Assembly (NCBI RefSeq): GCF_031755915.1
Contig: NC_083385.1
Location: 9,941,001-10,005,000, forward strand
Length of the DNA stretch: 64,000 bases
Source of the DNA: Ziziphus jujuba
Taxonomy: Eukaryota > Streptophyta > Magnoliopsida > Rosales > Rhamnaceae
Reading direction: 5' to 3'
How positions within the stretch are numbered: position 1 is the stretch's first letter; the number at the start of each line of letters is the position of its first letter. The translations under genes were made by a program, and so were the position numbers. The notes under the pieces are model-generated. The model worked only from the letters and a program-made list of their open reading frames with translations. It had not been told where the DNA came from and did no database searches. Shown in pieces: positions 23,316-35,179 of the stretch.

Positions 23316-23789
23316 TCAATACATAAAAGTGTGATCAGCAGCAGCCATGATTGGTTGATTCACATGAATTGAATTCCAGGGATTCACAAACCCATCAGAA
23401 ACGATCATATCCTGATGATCGGTCTCCACAAGCCAGTTGCTTGAATTTATATAATCAATGATATCATTCAGTGACTGTAATCTGTTGTTGAGCTCAGCCA
23501 TCTGAGCTTTGAGCACAGAGTTCTCTGCCTCAAGGTTGATATAGAGCTGGGTGGTGATGTTCATGCTCATCAAGATTTGGTTGTTGTCCTTCCTCAGCTG
23601 ACCCACCTCCGCTGACAGATCGTCAAGTTGCTTCTGTTTTCGCATCCGAGAACGCCGGGCCGATTCCCGATTTGAAAGCATTCTTTTCCTTTTTCTTTGA
23701 TCCATCAGTTGGTGTAGATCTTCTTCCGAACCTGATGAGTTCTGAAGCGTGCTTGACGACCCTGAAGATGCCCTTCTAGGAGAAGCCAT
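23316..23789 (-). CDS. S1-group bZIP transcription factor (bZIP11/bZIP44/bZIP2-like)
   Basis: This is a single-exon gene of 157 codons. The basic region NRESARRSRMRKQKQ (residues 40-54) shows the invariant N-x7-R spacing (N40, R48) and is followed by a leucine zipper (DDLSAEVGQLRKDNNQIL, then ...LEAENSVLKAQMAEL) of about eight heptads. Short length, Ser-rich N-terminus, lack of introns and the leader uORF place it in group S1. These factors heterodimerise with group C bZIPs, bind ACGT-core sites and control amino-acid and sugar metabolism genes under energy stress. Translation is likely repressed by sucrose through the upstream ORF at 24045-24170, which ends 255 bases before this start codon. 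Confidence 0.95.
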   Translation of the reverse strand: MASPRRASSGSSSTLQNSSGSEEDLHQLMDQRKRKRMLSNRESARRSRMRKQKQLDDLSAEVGQLRKDNNQILMSMNITTQLYINLEAENSVLKAQMAELNNRLQSLNDIIDYINSSNWLVETDHQDMIVSDGFVNPWNSIHVNQPIMAAADHTFMY

Positions 23790-24044
23790 ATATATATATA
23801 TATATGTATATGTGATCTATAATAATATATGCTTCACAAAAAGCTAGCAAATTTAATTACCAACAACGACAACAATAATTAGGAAGAAATGTTATTAGCT
23901 TGGAAAGAAACTAGGAAACCAAAGATTAAAACAGAGATAATATAATATTGCACAGGACCCGAATGTAAAACTATGTCGAAAACAAACTAAAATAGCAATA
24001 TTATTATAATGACTAAATAGTTTTGGATCTAGAGGAGACGCAGT

Positions 24045-24170
24045 TCATGAGAAAACGTAGAACCAGTAGAGGAAAACAACTGAGAAAGATTGAACTAAAT
24101 GGGTCCTGCGCCTGAGGGTGGAATTGATCATAAACCCAGAAAGGAGGATTTCACTGATTACTGGAGACAT
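24045..24170 (-). CDS. Sucrose-control peptide uORF (CPuORF1 type) in the bZIP leader
   Basis: A 41-codon ORF in the bZIP 5' leader begins MSPVISEILLSGFMINSTLR and ends FLYWFYVFS. This is the conserved SC-peptide of plant S1 bZIP genes; the C-terminal YWFYVFS part and the RRRTHLVQSFSVV core are what stalls the ribosome at high sucrose in Arabidopsis bZIP11. An internal Met (residue 14) is an alternative start, as in other species. It was found by reading the leader in the minus-strand frame; it is short but near-identical to the known peptide, so confidence is high. Confidence 0.95.
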   Translation of the reverse strand: MSPVISEILLSGFMINSTLRRRTHLVQSFSVVFLYWFYVFS

Positions 24171-24430
24171 GAGTCTCTAACATCAATAACACTATATTAA
24201 AGCATCAAACTGAAAAAGAAAACGCGTTTGATGAGAAAATAAGGTAGGAGATCAAAGAGAGCAAGATGTTAGCATGAGAAACAGAGAAACAGATATATGA
24301 AAAGGAAGCAGAGAAACAGAGAAACAGAATTTCGGAGAAGCAGAGAAACAGAGAGATATAAGAGAGACCAAAACTTAACAGAGAGGAAACTATAACAGAG
24401 GAAAGAGGCTTTGGTTGGCGTTGATGGTGG

Positions 24431-24439
24431 AATATATAG
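24431..24439 (-). promoter_or_regulatory. Likely TATA box of the bZIP gene
   Basis: On the minus strand the bases CTATATATT lie about 260 bp upstream of the SC-uORF start, giving a leader of roughly 600 bases, as is usual for S1 bZIP genes. Just downstream the leader is CT-rich (24290-24420). Inferred from position. Confidence 0.5.
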
Positions 24440-27400
24440 ACCAACCAAGCCCATAGACTAGAGAAGAAGGGACCACCTTCTTCTATAAAGTTTTTCTATG
24501 CAAATTTTAATAAATATTTAAAAATTTAATTGGCTAAGATTTTAAATATCCAAATCAGCCAACTTAAAATAGAAAAATAATTGTATTGAGGAAAAAAAAT
24601 ATTTTTAGGTGTCAAATATTGAAAAAAAAAATTTAAAAGATTAAATTGTGGAATAATTAAATAGAAATTTTTTTACAAGATTAAATTGTGGAATAATTAA
24701 ATAAACATTTTTTTACTCGATAAAATAGAAAAAAAATTTCTAAATATTTAATTGAGCGAAAATTTTTAGTAAAAAAGAATTTTAAATAGAAAAATGAAAA
24801 AAAATAATTAAGTCCCAATCAGCTTATTTTTATCACTGGTTTGAATTTAACTTGAAATATTTTTATAGAGAAAAGTGGTCTAAGAGCCGCCTAATTTTTC
24901 GCCCATAAACTACAATAATTTAATTAAAAAAAAAAAAATAGAGCAATATTAGGTGGCTTGTACGACGTCGTTTTTTCTCAGTGTTGTGCGCCTTGTCAAT
25001 AGGATGTATTCCTCATCGGAGACTTTTCTAACCTAAACCATGAAACGTGGCAAAATATTAGTGGAGGATGCTGCCACGTTTTACCCAAACTATCGACAAG
25101 CACCAGTTATGATTCAGTTGATTGATTCTACCACCAACAGAGGTCAAAAAAGGAGAGTAACCGCTAAATGTGGGAAAAAAGTGTATGCGTGGCATCAAAA
25201 AAATCCAACAGATAGGTGGGGATGACTAAAAAAGAGATCCGACGGTGGACATACTATATGGGGAAGAAAGTCAGCAGAAATTTACTGAAAAAGTGGCAAA
25301 TGCACTTACTGGTGGACGAGACCGAATCTAATAGGAATCTCAGCCGTACAGTATCACATGCTCGTTGTCAGACATCTGAAAAGGTTTCCAGAGGATCAGG
25401 CCCCGCCCACCGGCTCATACAACCCAATGGCCAGCTATATATATTCATGTAGCTGTGTATATTTTATTGTATATAGTTGTTTAATAAATTGGAAAGCAAA
25501 AAGGCAGATAAAAATGACACCCAAAAAACTTGTTGCTGAAATCAGTGATTCCAAAAATTCCAAAACTGACTGCCAGTGAGCCATGTGGTGTAGTTTTTGG
25601 AAATGGAAACATCTCCATTATGTCCTAGTTTCCAAGTAGAAATTAATCAACAGCAAAATGTCATCACCCGAGGACGAGATTACAATTTGGAATAAATATC
25701 CAATATTTTTTAGAGCATTTTTCTTTAATAAATCAATTTATATATATAAAAAAAAAAAGTAGGAAAGCTATATACTTGGAAAATAGTAAATTTTTATAAA
25801 ATTATATTTTACATATCTTAAATTGTACAACTTAATTAATTATTTTATTTTTAAAAAATGAAAGGAAGTTAAATATTATGAAAACTGTGATTATACATAT
25901 ATAGCACTGGTTAACTGTATATTATTCCCTACTCTTACACAGAGATTATAAAGATACCATGTTGGATCTTCCTTATGTTTTTATTAGCAACTTAAGACTT
26001 GAGGAACTTAATATATACGCTAATAATAAGTATTCATAAATAAAAAAGAAAGCTTAGAAGAGTACTTTCAAGGATATTCCCTCTTAGAGATTCGAAATGC
26101 TTAGACATGGGTATATTAATCCCTCCACTAAAATATGCCTTTTAGTTACTGCCTCAAGCTTTAACCAAATTGTGCATGCATGCTTACTTTTTCTTCATAT
26201 GTAAACATATCATAAAAATTTTAATTTCGTGCCTCAAACATATATGGACCCTACGTATATATATATATATATACATATTTAGCTAGACATTTTTTTATAC
26301 AATACAAATTAATTTTATTTATATGAAATATCATATATATGTACAATGATTCCAACATTAATTTACAATTGGGTAACCAATCATTTGCATGCAGGTACAT
26401 CAAACGTCAAGCGGTTACCTTTTTGAAAGGTGCATGCCAGACTACATATTGAGTTTGGCTTTGTTTTTTTTTTTGACAAAATAGAATAAATAAATTTCTA
26501 GATTATAAAAGAGGGGGGGGGGAGTAAATAAAAAGAAGGGAAAGAGCAGAGATTTATTACTTTGGACCAATTTGTTTATAAAGAAGGGCGATTGGAGAAG
26601 AGAAAACGTGCATTCATTTGTGGAAAAAGGAAGAAAGTGGTGGTGGGTTTGTGGGATGGTCTAGATCGTAGAGCCTTCCTTCCTATCGACGTAATTATTT
26701 TGTCAAGATCAAGTTGAAAAAGGTGTGTGTGTGTGTGTGTGTGTATACGTATCATCATTTTATTCAAACTTTTTTTTTTTTCAATATAATGGGGTGCCAC
26801 TGATCTTCCTCTTGAAAAGGCAACAATTTGATGTTTATTTTTTTTCTTCTTGATATAGCCTCACGTTTCCCTGCACGTTCTCTTTCCCCTTTTTACAGTT
26901 TTTGCATTCATCAGTGCCATACTTTTCAGTATTCACCAGTTTTTCTTTTAACTAACATAGCAGGTGCATGGCACATCCAACAAATCTAAGGATAAATCAA
27001 TAATGGTCCACAACTTCATAAAATAAAAATGGCCAATATCTACTCTCTCTCTTTTAAAAAAAAAAAAAAAAATTTGTTTTCTTGAAAATCAAAGCAATAG
27101 ATTCTTTAAATATGCAATTGGTTAAGGAATTAATTAGAAAAAAAAATCATTTTAATTTGTTTTAAAGGATAACAAAAATGTCTAGTCATTTTTGGTACGT
27201 AATAGACCTAAAGACATCATGAAAAAGGCAATGGTTGACAAATTGAGAATTAGATATGGGATGATGATGAGCGATGTGTGCTAACTTTTTTTTTTCCGCC
27301 CCTTTACTTAGGTCTTCAATTGTTTAGTGCGTGTCTACTTGGAGACAGTAATCGAAAAGTAATAATGGGGTCATGGGACTTCAACCCAAGAATTGCCACA

Positions 27401-29440
27401 CTAAGTAAACGAATCTTTTACAATATATGGACATATTCATAGAATATGTAGCAATTATAGCTGTAAAGCAGCATTCCAATCTTTTATATCCATCGTATAA
27501 TATAATATATATAGTCGATCGTAACAGTATTATCATGTGTTTTTTTCATGGCACCAAATTCTGATTGTCAAGATTCCCTAAAATTTGACTAGTTAATATG
27601 ATATATACATTGAGCATATGCATGTATCCTTTGAAAGTCATTGAATCGGAGGCCGCGAAGCTTCCCTAGACTTTCCCCACCTCAATTTTTATCTTTGCTG
27701 ATATATATATATTATCATATAAGCCTACAATATTATAGGTAGGTAATAAACAATATTTAATCATCATGCTTTGTCTTTTCAGATATTAATTAATTAATTT
27801 TATGTATTAGTAAGTTCCTCTTTGGATATCCAAGGATTAATTCAGTACTTCTAACTTTATTGTACATTCACTCGGAACGAGAATGATTAATTCCACAGTT
27901 TTGAAGCTCTAGATTTTGTAAAAAATGAGATTTCATCATATATTATTGTTCATGAATTTTTTTTTAAAAAAATTGAAATAATAACGAATAGCTCCTATAA
28001 ATAATGTCGATTAGTTTTTTAATATAAAAATTAATAGTTCTAAATCATAAATAAAATAATTTAACTCGTGTTTTTTCAACTACTTTTGAAATTGCAAACA
28101 TTATAATACCCCCAAAAAAAAAAAAACAATATCAATCTAAAAAATCTTGTTCCAACAATAGATTTACTTTTTTAAAAGTCAAACATGTGGCTGAGAAGTT
28201 GTTCAAACACTATCAAATCCATCGTCTTTAAATGACACATGTGGCAAATGGTTAAATATCTACAAAGTTTTTCACTTTGCTACAGCAAGCCAAAGTACTC
28301 AGTTAAGCATCGCCAACCTCCCTCCTAATCCACAGGGAGTTGTCCAAACAGCTGACGGGGTTTTACAATAGTAAAAATTATAAATTTGAATTTTTTAGTA
28401 TTATGATTTATGCGTGATTGAAGGATATCTTCGACCAAGGAACAGGCAGATGAAAAACATTTATTTTGTAGTCTTCTGTGAAAGGATATATGTTTGGCTG
28501 TCAATGTGATTCAACTATCTTTTTTAGCTTGGCCTTAAGAATTCAGATTCTAAGTTAAAAATTTTACAAAAAGAATTCCTAATTGTTTTTAAATTCTAAA
28601 TTGGCTGTTTGATTGCCCTCATTTAATGTGGTAGTCTGGTCACTGTACATGTTCAACTCTTGGAGGCTTTTTGCACGCTTTTGTAGGCCCAGTCCACAAC
28701 TGGGAGGCTGTCCATATCCACCTCCTTATAGAGCACACGGCCAGAAAAAGTCTCATGCTTATTAAAAAATATATATATATATATATATATTAATAATAAA
28801 ATATTTGAATTAATACATATTTTGATTTGTACTATGTATGAATTGATAATGATAAAAGAATGTTCCTGGTAGAAGTAGTTTTCATTTTTCATTCATTTCA
28901 TTATTTTGTATATATATATATATATCGAAAATAAACACAATAACTACTTTTCTATTATTATTAATTTTGAATTATGTTATCAATCTGGCCACAAATAGAT
29001 GTCTATAGGCCACACAAGCATAGATTTGCTATTCATGCCCATGACCATGATTATAAATATACATTCATAATCACCAAAAAGAAAAAACAGCAACAAGCGG
29101 ATGCATTTCTTTATTTAGCTCCTCCGTTTCTTCAAAGGAAATGTTTCAGATGGACTATCAATAACAATACAAGATAATAAATAGCCGTACATCAAATTTT
29201 AGTTTAACAATTACCTACATAATTACAAGATGCAAGGTCTAGCTAAAACTACTAAACCGGATACCAAAAACAAAAAAATAAAATAAAATAAAATTAAACA
29301 ACAAAATCTCTTGTAAATTATGGTGTTCAAAGGCATATTTCTCATAGTTCTTCCTAGGAAACTAAATAAAACGCAGTCCTAAAAACACATCTTGTGAAGG
29401 AATGAGGTGAAGGAAATTAAAGCCTCAGGAGCGCTACTTA
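24440..29440. other. Intergenic region between bZIP and MAP kinase genes
   Basis: Mostly AT-rich. A 40-bp direct repeat occurs twice at 24638-24715. A GC-richer island at 24955-25640 with G-box-like ACGTGG sites (about 25045 and 25075) and CCAAT/TATA-like words at about 25422-25443 is probably distal bZIP promoter or an unannotated transcript; its short reading frames show no known domain. Other items are a G-run near 26512-26521, a (GT)n run at 26723-26744 and TA runs near 26262, 28769 and 28910. The last 200 bases are the MAP kinase 3' flank. Confidence 0.55.
26723..26744. repeat. (GT)n microsatellite
   Basis: About eleven GT units in a row, within intergenic DNA. Confidence 0.95.
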
Positions 29441-31108
29441 TTATGAATTGGCATAAACAGCTTCTGGATGGTAATGAATCATCTCATTCCACATCATCTC
29501 CCTAATCATTTTCTCCCCCAAATTCTCATCTATATCAAGATTGACAGGGACCTGGGCAGGAGGATTCTGTCTTGGATCATAAAGATCTGACAGGTAAGGG
29601 TGTTGAAGTGCTTCTGTGACGGTGATTCTCTTAGTTGGATCAAACACGAGCATCCTTTGCAGCAAGTCTATGGCTAATGGATCGGCCAGGGGGTACAGAT
29701 GGGAAAGATGAATTCCCCTAGAATAAGGCAGGGACCTTATGTACCTCCTAGCCTTTGGATTATCGATAAACTGAAGATCAGCTTCTTGTTGGCTGCCAAG
29801 GACGTTGATGATTAGTTTTAGTTGGTCCAGGCATTCAGTTCCAGGGAAGATTGGTCTCCGACCAAGAACTTCGGCAAAAATGCATCCTACAGACCAGACA
29901 TCAATTGAAGTTCCATAATTGTCACAGCACAGGAGTAGCTCTGGTGCACGGTACCAGCGAGTGACTACATACTCTGTCATGAACTCGCCATTTCCTTTGC
30001 TTGTTCGTGCCAGACCAAAATCGCATATCTTTAGGTCACAATTAGCATTCACAAGGAGGTTTCCAGGCTTTAAGTCTCGGTGAAGGATGTTTGCTGAATG
30101 AAGATACTTTAGCCCTCGAAGCAACTGTAATGCATAATCCAAATTAGTGATAACCGACAATAAAACATAACTACAAGAAAATGATTTTGTAAACCAAGGA
30201 TAAGTCTGAATAGAGAGTATGAAAACGAGGCCACATTTCTTCCAAGCTTAGCTATCCCATTATCTCAACTATAGAAACTAAAAGAAAGAATGTCCCTTCC
30301 TATTATAAATTAGGTGTGAACTTGCTCAAACTAATGCTTGACTGTCATAATATTGCAGTTTCTCTATGTATTCTGCATTTATCACATGTGGATGAATTTC
30401 CTTTTCATTTTTGCTAATTTCTAAAAGCATAGCTTTCAACTTATCCTTGTCTATTTGTCTAGTCATCTTTATAGACCGTTTTCCTTATTATTAAATTCAC
30501 ATCGCAGTAAAAATGAAATCAATTTCAACAGTTAGGAATTCATATGCAATCTCTGCTTTTGAATAAATTATCTTGTAATACATGTGTTTCGCATTGATTT
30601 GAGCACAAAATCAGTGGAAATAATGGGAGGACCATCTAAAAGAGTTTTAAGTAGCAGAACTACATCTCAAGAACAAAGCTGTTACCTGAAATAGAAAGTA
30701 CTTGCAATGGTCATTAGAAAGAGTTTGTGAGGACTTGATAATTTGATGGAGATCTGTATCCATGAGCTCATAAACCAAATACACATCCTTGAAAGTTTCC
30801 CTGTAGATAGGCATCATAATATCCTTTAAAGCAATCACATTCTCATGCCGGACATGTCTAAGAAGCTTCAACTCCCTCAGAGTCCTCAGAGCATCAACCC
30901 GATTATCAAACACATTATTGATTTTCTTGATTGCAACTTTCTCGTTGGTTTCCATATTGATGGATGAGCACACCACACCATACGCTCCTCTCCCGATAGG
31001 CTTGATCGGAATATACTTGGTATCAATCTCGAACAATGTTTGCCACATTGTGTAATAATGCTTCCCTCGTTGCCTGGTTCCATTCGAAGACTCAACCAGA
31101 GTTGCCAT
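29441..31108 (-). CDS. Group C MAP kinase (MPK7/MPK1/MPK2/MPK14 clade), 2 exons
   Basis: Exon 1 is 31108-30686 (141 codons, donor GTAACA) and exon 2 is 30124-29441; phase 0, 368 aa, the same length as Arabidopsis MPK7. The glycine loop GRGAYGVV is at 39-46, the ATP lysine in VAIKK at 61, HRDLKPGN starts at 156, DFG at 176-178 and the TEY activation motif at 191-193. The CMGC insert and the C-terminal IREMMWNEM...YHPEA match MPK7. Group C MAPKs are activated by MKK3-type kinases in wounding, ABA and redox signalling. The two-exon structure is typical of the group. An in-frame upstream ATG (31138) lies in the presumed 5' UTR intron, so 31108 was chosen. Confidence 0.97.
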
Positions 31109-32080
31109 TTGCCTACAAATCACCATAAACATAATCAAAATTACTCAACACCCATTGTAATTAGCTTAATTCACAATATCTTGTTTAAATTCTAAAGGAT
31201 TACCAAGCAACAATGAATAATGAAAAAATCTAATACCAATTTGGATATAAACTCACTGATTCAGCTGGTCAGAGCTATAATTAAGTACTTTGACCGATAA
31301 AATTTATATGGAACCCCAACGGAAAATGAAAATCATGTGAAAAATGAAGGAACAACATGTCTTTGTGTGCGATTCTGTGAACATATACAAGCACATAACA
31401 AGGGTTAAGACTCTAGAATCGATACTTACTTGCCGCTTCTACTTTGCGTTTAGATCTTTTAGCTGTAACCTTCTTCCCTGTGATTGTTACTCTTTTCACT
31501 TTTCTTCTACTTTTTAAATAATAAATAAAATTTCTCACTTTTTTTTTTTCACCTTTTTCTCGCCCCCACTCTATTCCCCACCTCGTTCCGTCCTAATTCT
31601 ATAAAAATCATAATTCCACCGTGTAACTCCTTGAAAATTCCATTCACACCTCAAATTTTCCTACTTCCACACCATGCTTGTGCCTGATTCTTCAAAATCA
31701 ATTCAAAACTAGTCTCAAAATACAGCTCAAGAATCAAACTTTCACTCCGCTTCAAAATAAAGAATATTCTTTTTCCTTAAGACAATCAAAGAAAACCCAA
31801 ACTTTCCCAGAACCTTAAAAAAAAAAAGAACCTCCGAATTTTACTCTACAATCTTCCAAAGTTCAGATAAACTCAAATTTTTTTTTTTTTTTTTTTCATA
31901 CAAACTGAAGAAGAAAAACAGCCCAGGAAAGGAAAACTATTAACTAAAGAGAGAAGAGAGAAGGACAAAGAAGCGAACCTCAATAATTGTTGACCGGCAT
32001 TAATAAGAAAAAGATTCCCATGTATAATCTATATCCTTATCTATACGGCTCAAAGCGACCAAATGGCTAACGGATTATGA
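31109..32080 (-). promoter_or_regulatory. MAP kinase 5' UTR with probable leader intron, and promoter
   Basis: On the minus strand TTTGTAG|GCAAATGG ends just before the start codon, and CGGCAA|GTAAGT with its donor at 31429-31424 lies upstream, so a leader intron of about 31115-31429 is likely. A second possible donor (TTGAG|GTTCGC) is at about 31979. The region further upstream has long pyrimidine/purine runs. The exact transcription start cannot be read from sequence. Confidence 0.5.
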
Positions 32081-35000
32081 TTTTTTTTTTTTTATATGTC
32101 GTGGCGATCAAAGAGAGAGGAAATGCCCATGTTGAAGACTTAGATGCACAAATAAGGAAAGCCACATTTTGTATATATAAACAGATATTTTCAGAGAATT
32201 TATTTTTTATTTTTTAGTTTTTATTTTTTATTTTAAAAAAAGGGTTGGGGAGGAAAATAGGAATGGGGGCAGATCATGAGCCGAACCAAACCCATGACAC
32301 CCACACGGCATCTGAAGCTACGTTACAAATAAGCTGAAACGACAGCTACGGATCTTTTCTCTTTTTCTTCCTTCCTTCATGCACAATTAAACAACCATAT
32401 GGCATGCATTTAACACGCCACTTTTTGTCGGCTTCTCAGCTCAGCTACAGCTCGACTCGACTCGACTCGACTCAACTCATTCATCATCTTCCTGACTCTC
32501 CCTCCTGCCTTTTATCAAACCTGTACCAGTCAGACTCAGTCGCCATGTTTATCCACCTAACTTAAGAAAGACTTCTTCGCTCTCTTTGAAAAAACAAAAG
32601 TAAAAAGAAAACTTGAACACTTATCCATTTTGCCGCTTTTCAAATTGAGTAATTATACATGAATCAAATTTTTTTATCAAATTTTGATAATAAATTATAT
32701 AGTAATTTTGTAATAATATTAAATTGATATTTTTATATATTTTTAAAAAAATAAATTATTTAAATGATACTACATTATAGATATCAAGATTTTGATAAAA
32801 AAATTTAATCTTTCAAGATATATCGTTTCCAATTTATACGGGATTAAAATTACCATACATACCAATACATATATAAATATATTTCTACTTCTTTAATTAT
32901 TATTTTTTAAAATTACTTATAAATACACTTTGCTTCACCTACTACAAGTTGTGCATTTTAATTTCCAAACTTCAAAATCTATCATATTGCCAAACTGTTG
33001 CTTTTGTCGTTTAAGCTTAATTATGCATTTTCAACCATTGAATTTTATAAAATTAATGATACACAATTAATTATTACCTTATTGAATAATTATTTTATTT
33101 CATTTCTAACTAGTGTGTATCTTTGCTGATGTGTAATTTTGAGAGTTTTTAGAAAATTGTAAAGATGATAAAATCATTTTCTATGCTATTTGTGAAAATA
33201 AAAAGATAAAAAATAAAATAAAAGTGATTATTAGTTATTTTGTTTTTGAAAAACCACCTATTCATAATTTGCAAATTACTACTACTGCTACTAATAATAA
33301 TAAAAATGTCAATGAGCTGACTCTTCAGAGATTACTTTCTAAAGAAAAGTAATTTTTTTAGAAACCATTTCCAAAGAGGTTCCAACTTTATTATAACTGG
33401 ACAAAATTGAAAAATTGAACTGAAGTTATAAAATAAAAATATAAATATATAGAAGACAACATGAAACATTTTAAAGATTAAAAGTAAAATATAAAATATG
33501 TAATAGTTGAAAAGTACTAGTTAAATTTAATCCAACTATTAAAAATTAAAATTTTGAAAAATATATATATACATATATAGATATATATTCTATATAGGTG
33601 CATTGTACATAATATAGAATGGGTGTGGTGCGGTGCATGCTTTGCTTGGTTTGGTCTACAAATGATTAGAAGTTTAGAAAAATAGATGCAAAAGAAAGGA
33701 TCAGAAGAACATTCGTTAAAAAACAGTCATATCAGCGGTGAAAGTGAAGCAATCGGCGCACCACCCACGTGGAAAAGTAGCTGCGGACGGCTACCTTTGC
33801 TTGTCTTTGCTCGATTGCTCAAGGTGGGTCCCATTCCTCTACCCCCCACCAATAATATTATTTCCCCTTACCACTTTGTTAGTCACCCTCTAATAAAGCC
33901 TTACCATCTGGATTTCTCATTTTGTCGTCCACCTCATGCTCTCTTCATAAAATCATTTATTATCTCTTTTCTACATTTTTTTGGGTCCCTTTTGGCTTTG
34001 ATTTTGATTTTTGGTTTTGGATATTGTATACTTCAAAAATAAAAAATAAAAAATAAAAAAATGTAACTAATACGTGAAGTGTTAATCAGTGCTTTTTGAA
34101 TGTGCTTTTCCCTAGTAAAAAAATGACACAACGTACAAGATAGTGACTAATCGATAAAATCCTTATCCAATAGAACCATAAAAAATTTAAAAAATAATAA
34201 AAAAATTGAAAGAAACTATGACAAACTCCACCAATTTACTGTGCAGTGAAAGAGAAGGTTAAAAGTTGAAACAATGCAAGATTAAAAACCCATTAATATT
34301 ATGTTTTGATATTTGACCTACGTAATTTGACCCTTACGCACGGATCACTCCATATGATATGATTTTGTTATCTTTAAAATCTGCCACTAATTTTTTATTA
34401 TTGCTGACTTAAAAGTGAAATATTAGGAAATCCCTTTATCCATATATATATATCCCTTTATCCATATATGTATGTATGTGTATATATATATTCCGAATAG
34501 CCAAATAGGATACTCCTTAAACAAGGAGGTTTATATTTAAAAATTGAATTTTGAGTTTTTTTTTTTTTTGTTTTTTGGTAAATAAAATTTAAATTTGAGT
34601 TATTTCATATTCAAAGGGCAAAAACAAAATCATACATATAATGACAGTTTTGAAATGTACATAGTGTCACATCAGGCTGAGTCTTTGTTAACTCAGTTTT
34701 TGTTTGTTTAGCAAAAAATAATTAACCGGCTGGCCTGTGCACAAATGGATTTTCTTCTCAATTAAGTTTCGGCCACCACACCAACTTATAAAGGAACCCA
34801 CCTTTTCAGGAAGCACAAAAAACAAAAACAAAAAAATGACCCACCAAAGTGATTGAACAGTGCACCAAAGTAGCAACCAGGCAATTTCCATAATTACCAC
34901 CCAAAAAAAACAAAAAAAAAAACCTAGGCAATCTCTATGAAAATAAAATTAAAAAAAAAAAGGAAAAAAAAAAAGAGAGCTGGGCTTCAAACTCAGATTG

Positions 35001-35107
35001 CGCAGTCCGCAATGGAAATATTTGGACCATTTAAGTATCAACATACAATCGAAGCCCAGACCAAAATAGACCCGTTTGATTGCTTCCCACCTAAAAAGGA
35101 GAGAAAA
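32081..35107. other. Intergenic region with MITE-like palindrome and pentanucleotide repeat
   Basis: It contains a (CTCGA)n minirepeat at 32451-32470, a MITE-like palindrome at 32666-32806 and AT-rich sequence. A less AT-rich patch at 33700-33850 includes a CCACGTGG G-box (about 33767). Reading frames here show no protein signature. Confidence 0.55.
32666..32806. mobile_element. Possible small MITE (inverted-repeat element)
   Basis: The left arm at 32666-32689 (AAATTTTTTTATCAAATTTTG...) is nearly the reverse complement of the right arm at 32782-32806 (TATCAAGATTTTGATAAAAA...). The total length of about 141 bp and AT-rich core fit a MITE. Target duplication not established. Confidence 0.4.
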
Positions 35108-35179
35108 TGTGGCTGCTGGGATTCGAGCCCAGGTCTCCACGGCCACAACGTGGAATTCTTACCACTAAACTACAGCCAC
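35108..35179 (-). tRNA. tRNA-His (GUG)
   Basis: On the minus strand a 72-base cloverleaf runs from 35179 to 35108. The acceptor stem GTGGCTG pairs with CAGCCAC followed by discriminator A. The D-arm A-box is TAGTTTAGTGG, the anticodon stem-loop TTCCACGTTGTGGCCGTGGAG has loop anticodon GTG, and the T-arm is CTGGGCTCGAATCCCAG. The base before the gene is T, so the G-1 of tRNA-His must be added after transcription, as normal in eukaryotes. A TTTT run follows the 3' end at once (35107-35104), a Pol III terminator. Confidence 0.97.

Noticed and set aside
24205..24454. Minus-strand frames of 61-79 codons upstream of the bZIP SC-uORF
   Set aside because: They start at or upstream of the likely TATA box and are CT-repeat translations, so they are probably not in the transcript as ORFs.
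25040..25452. Two overlapping plus-strand frames of 61 and 78 codons
   Set aside because: No known domain, no splice context that links them, and they sit in a promoter-like island.
33686..34042. Plus-strand frame of 118 codons
   Set aside because: Low-complexity, hydrophobic end, no family signature, no plausible partner exons.
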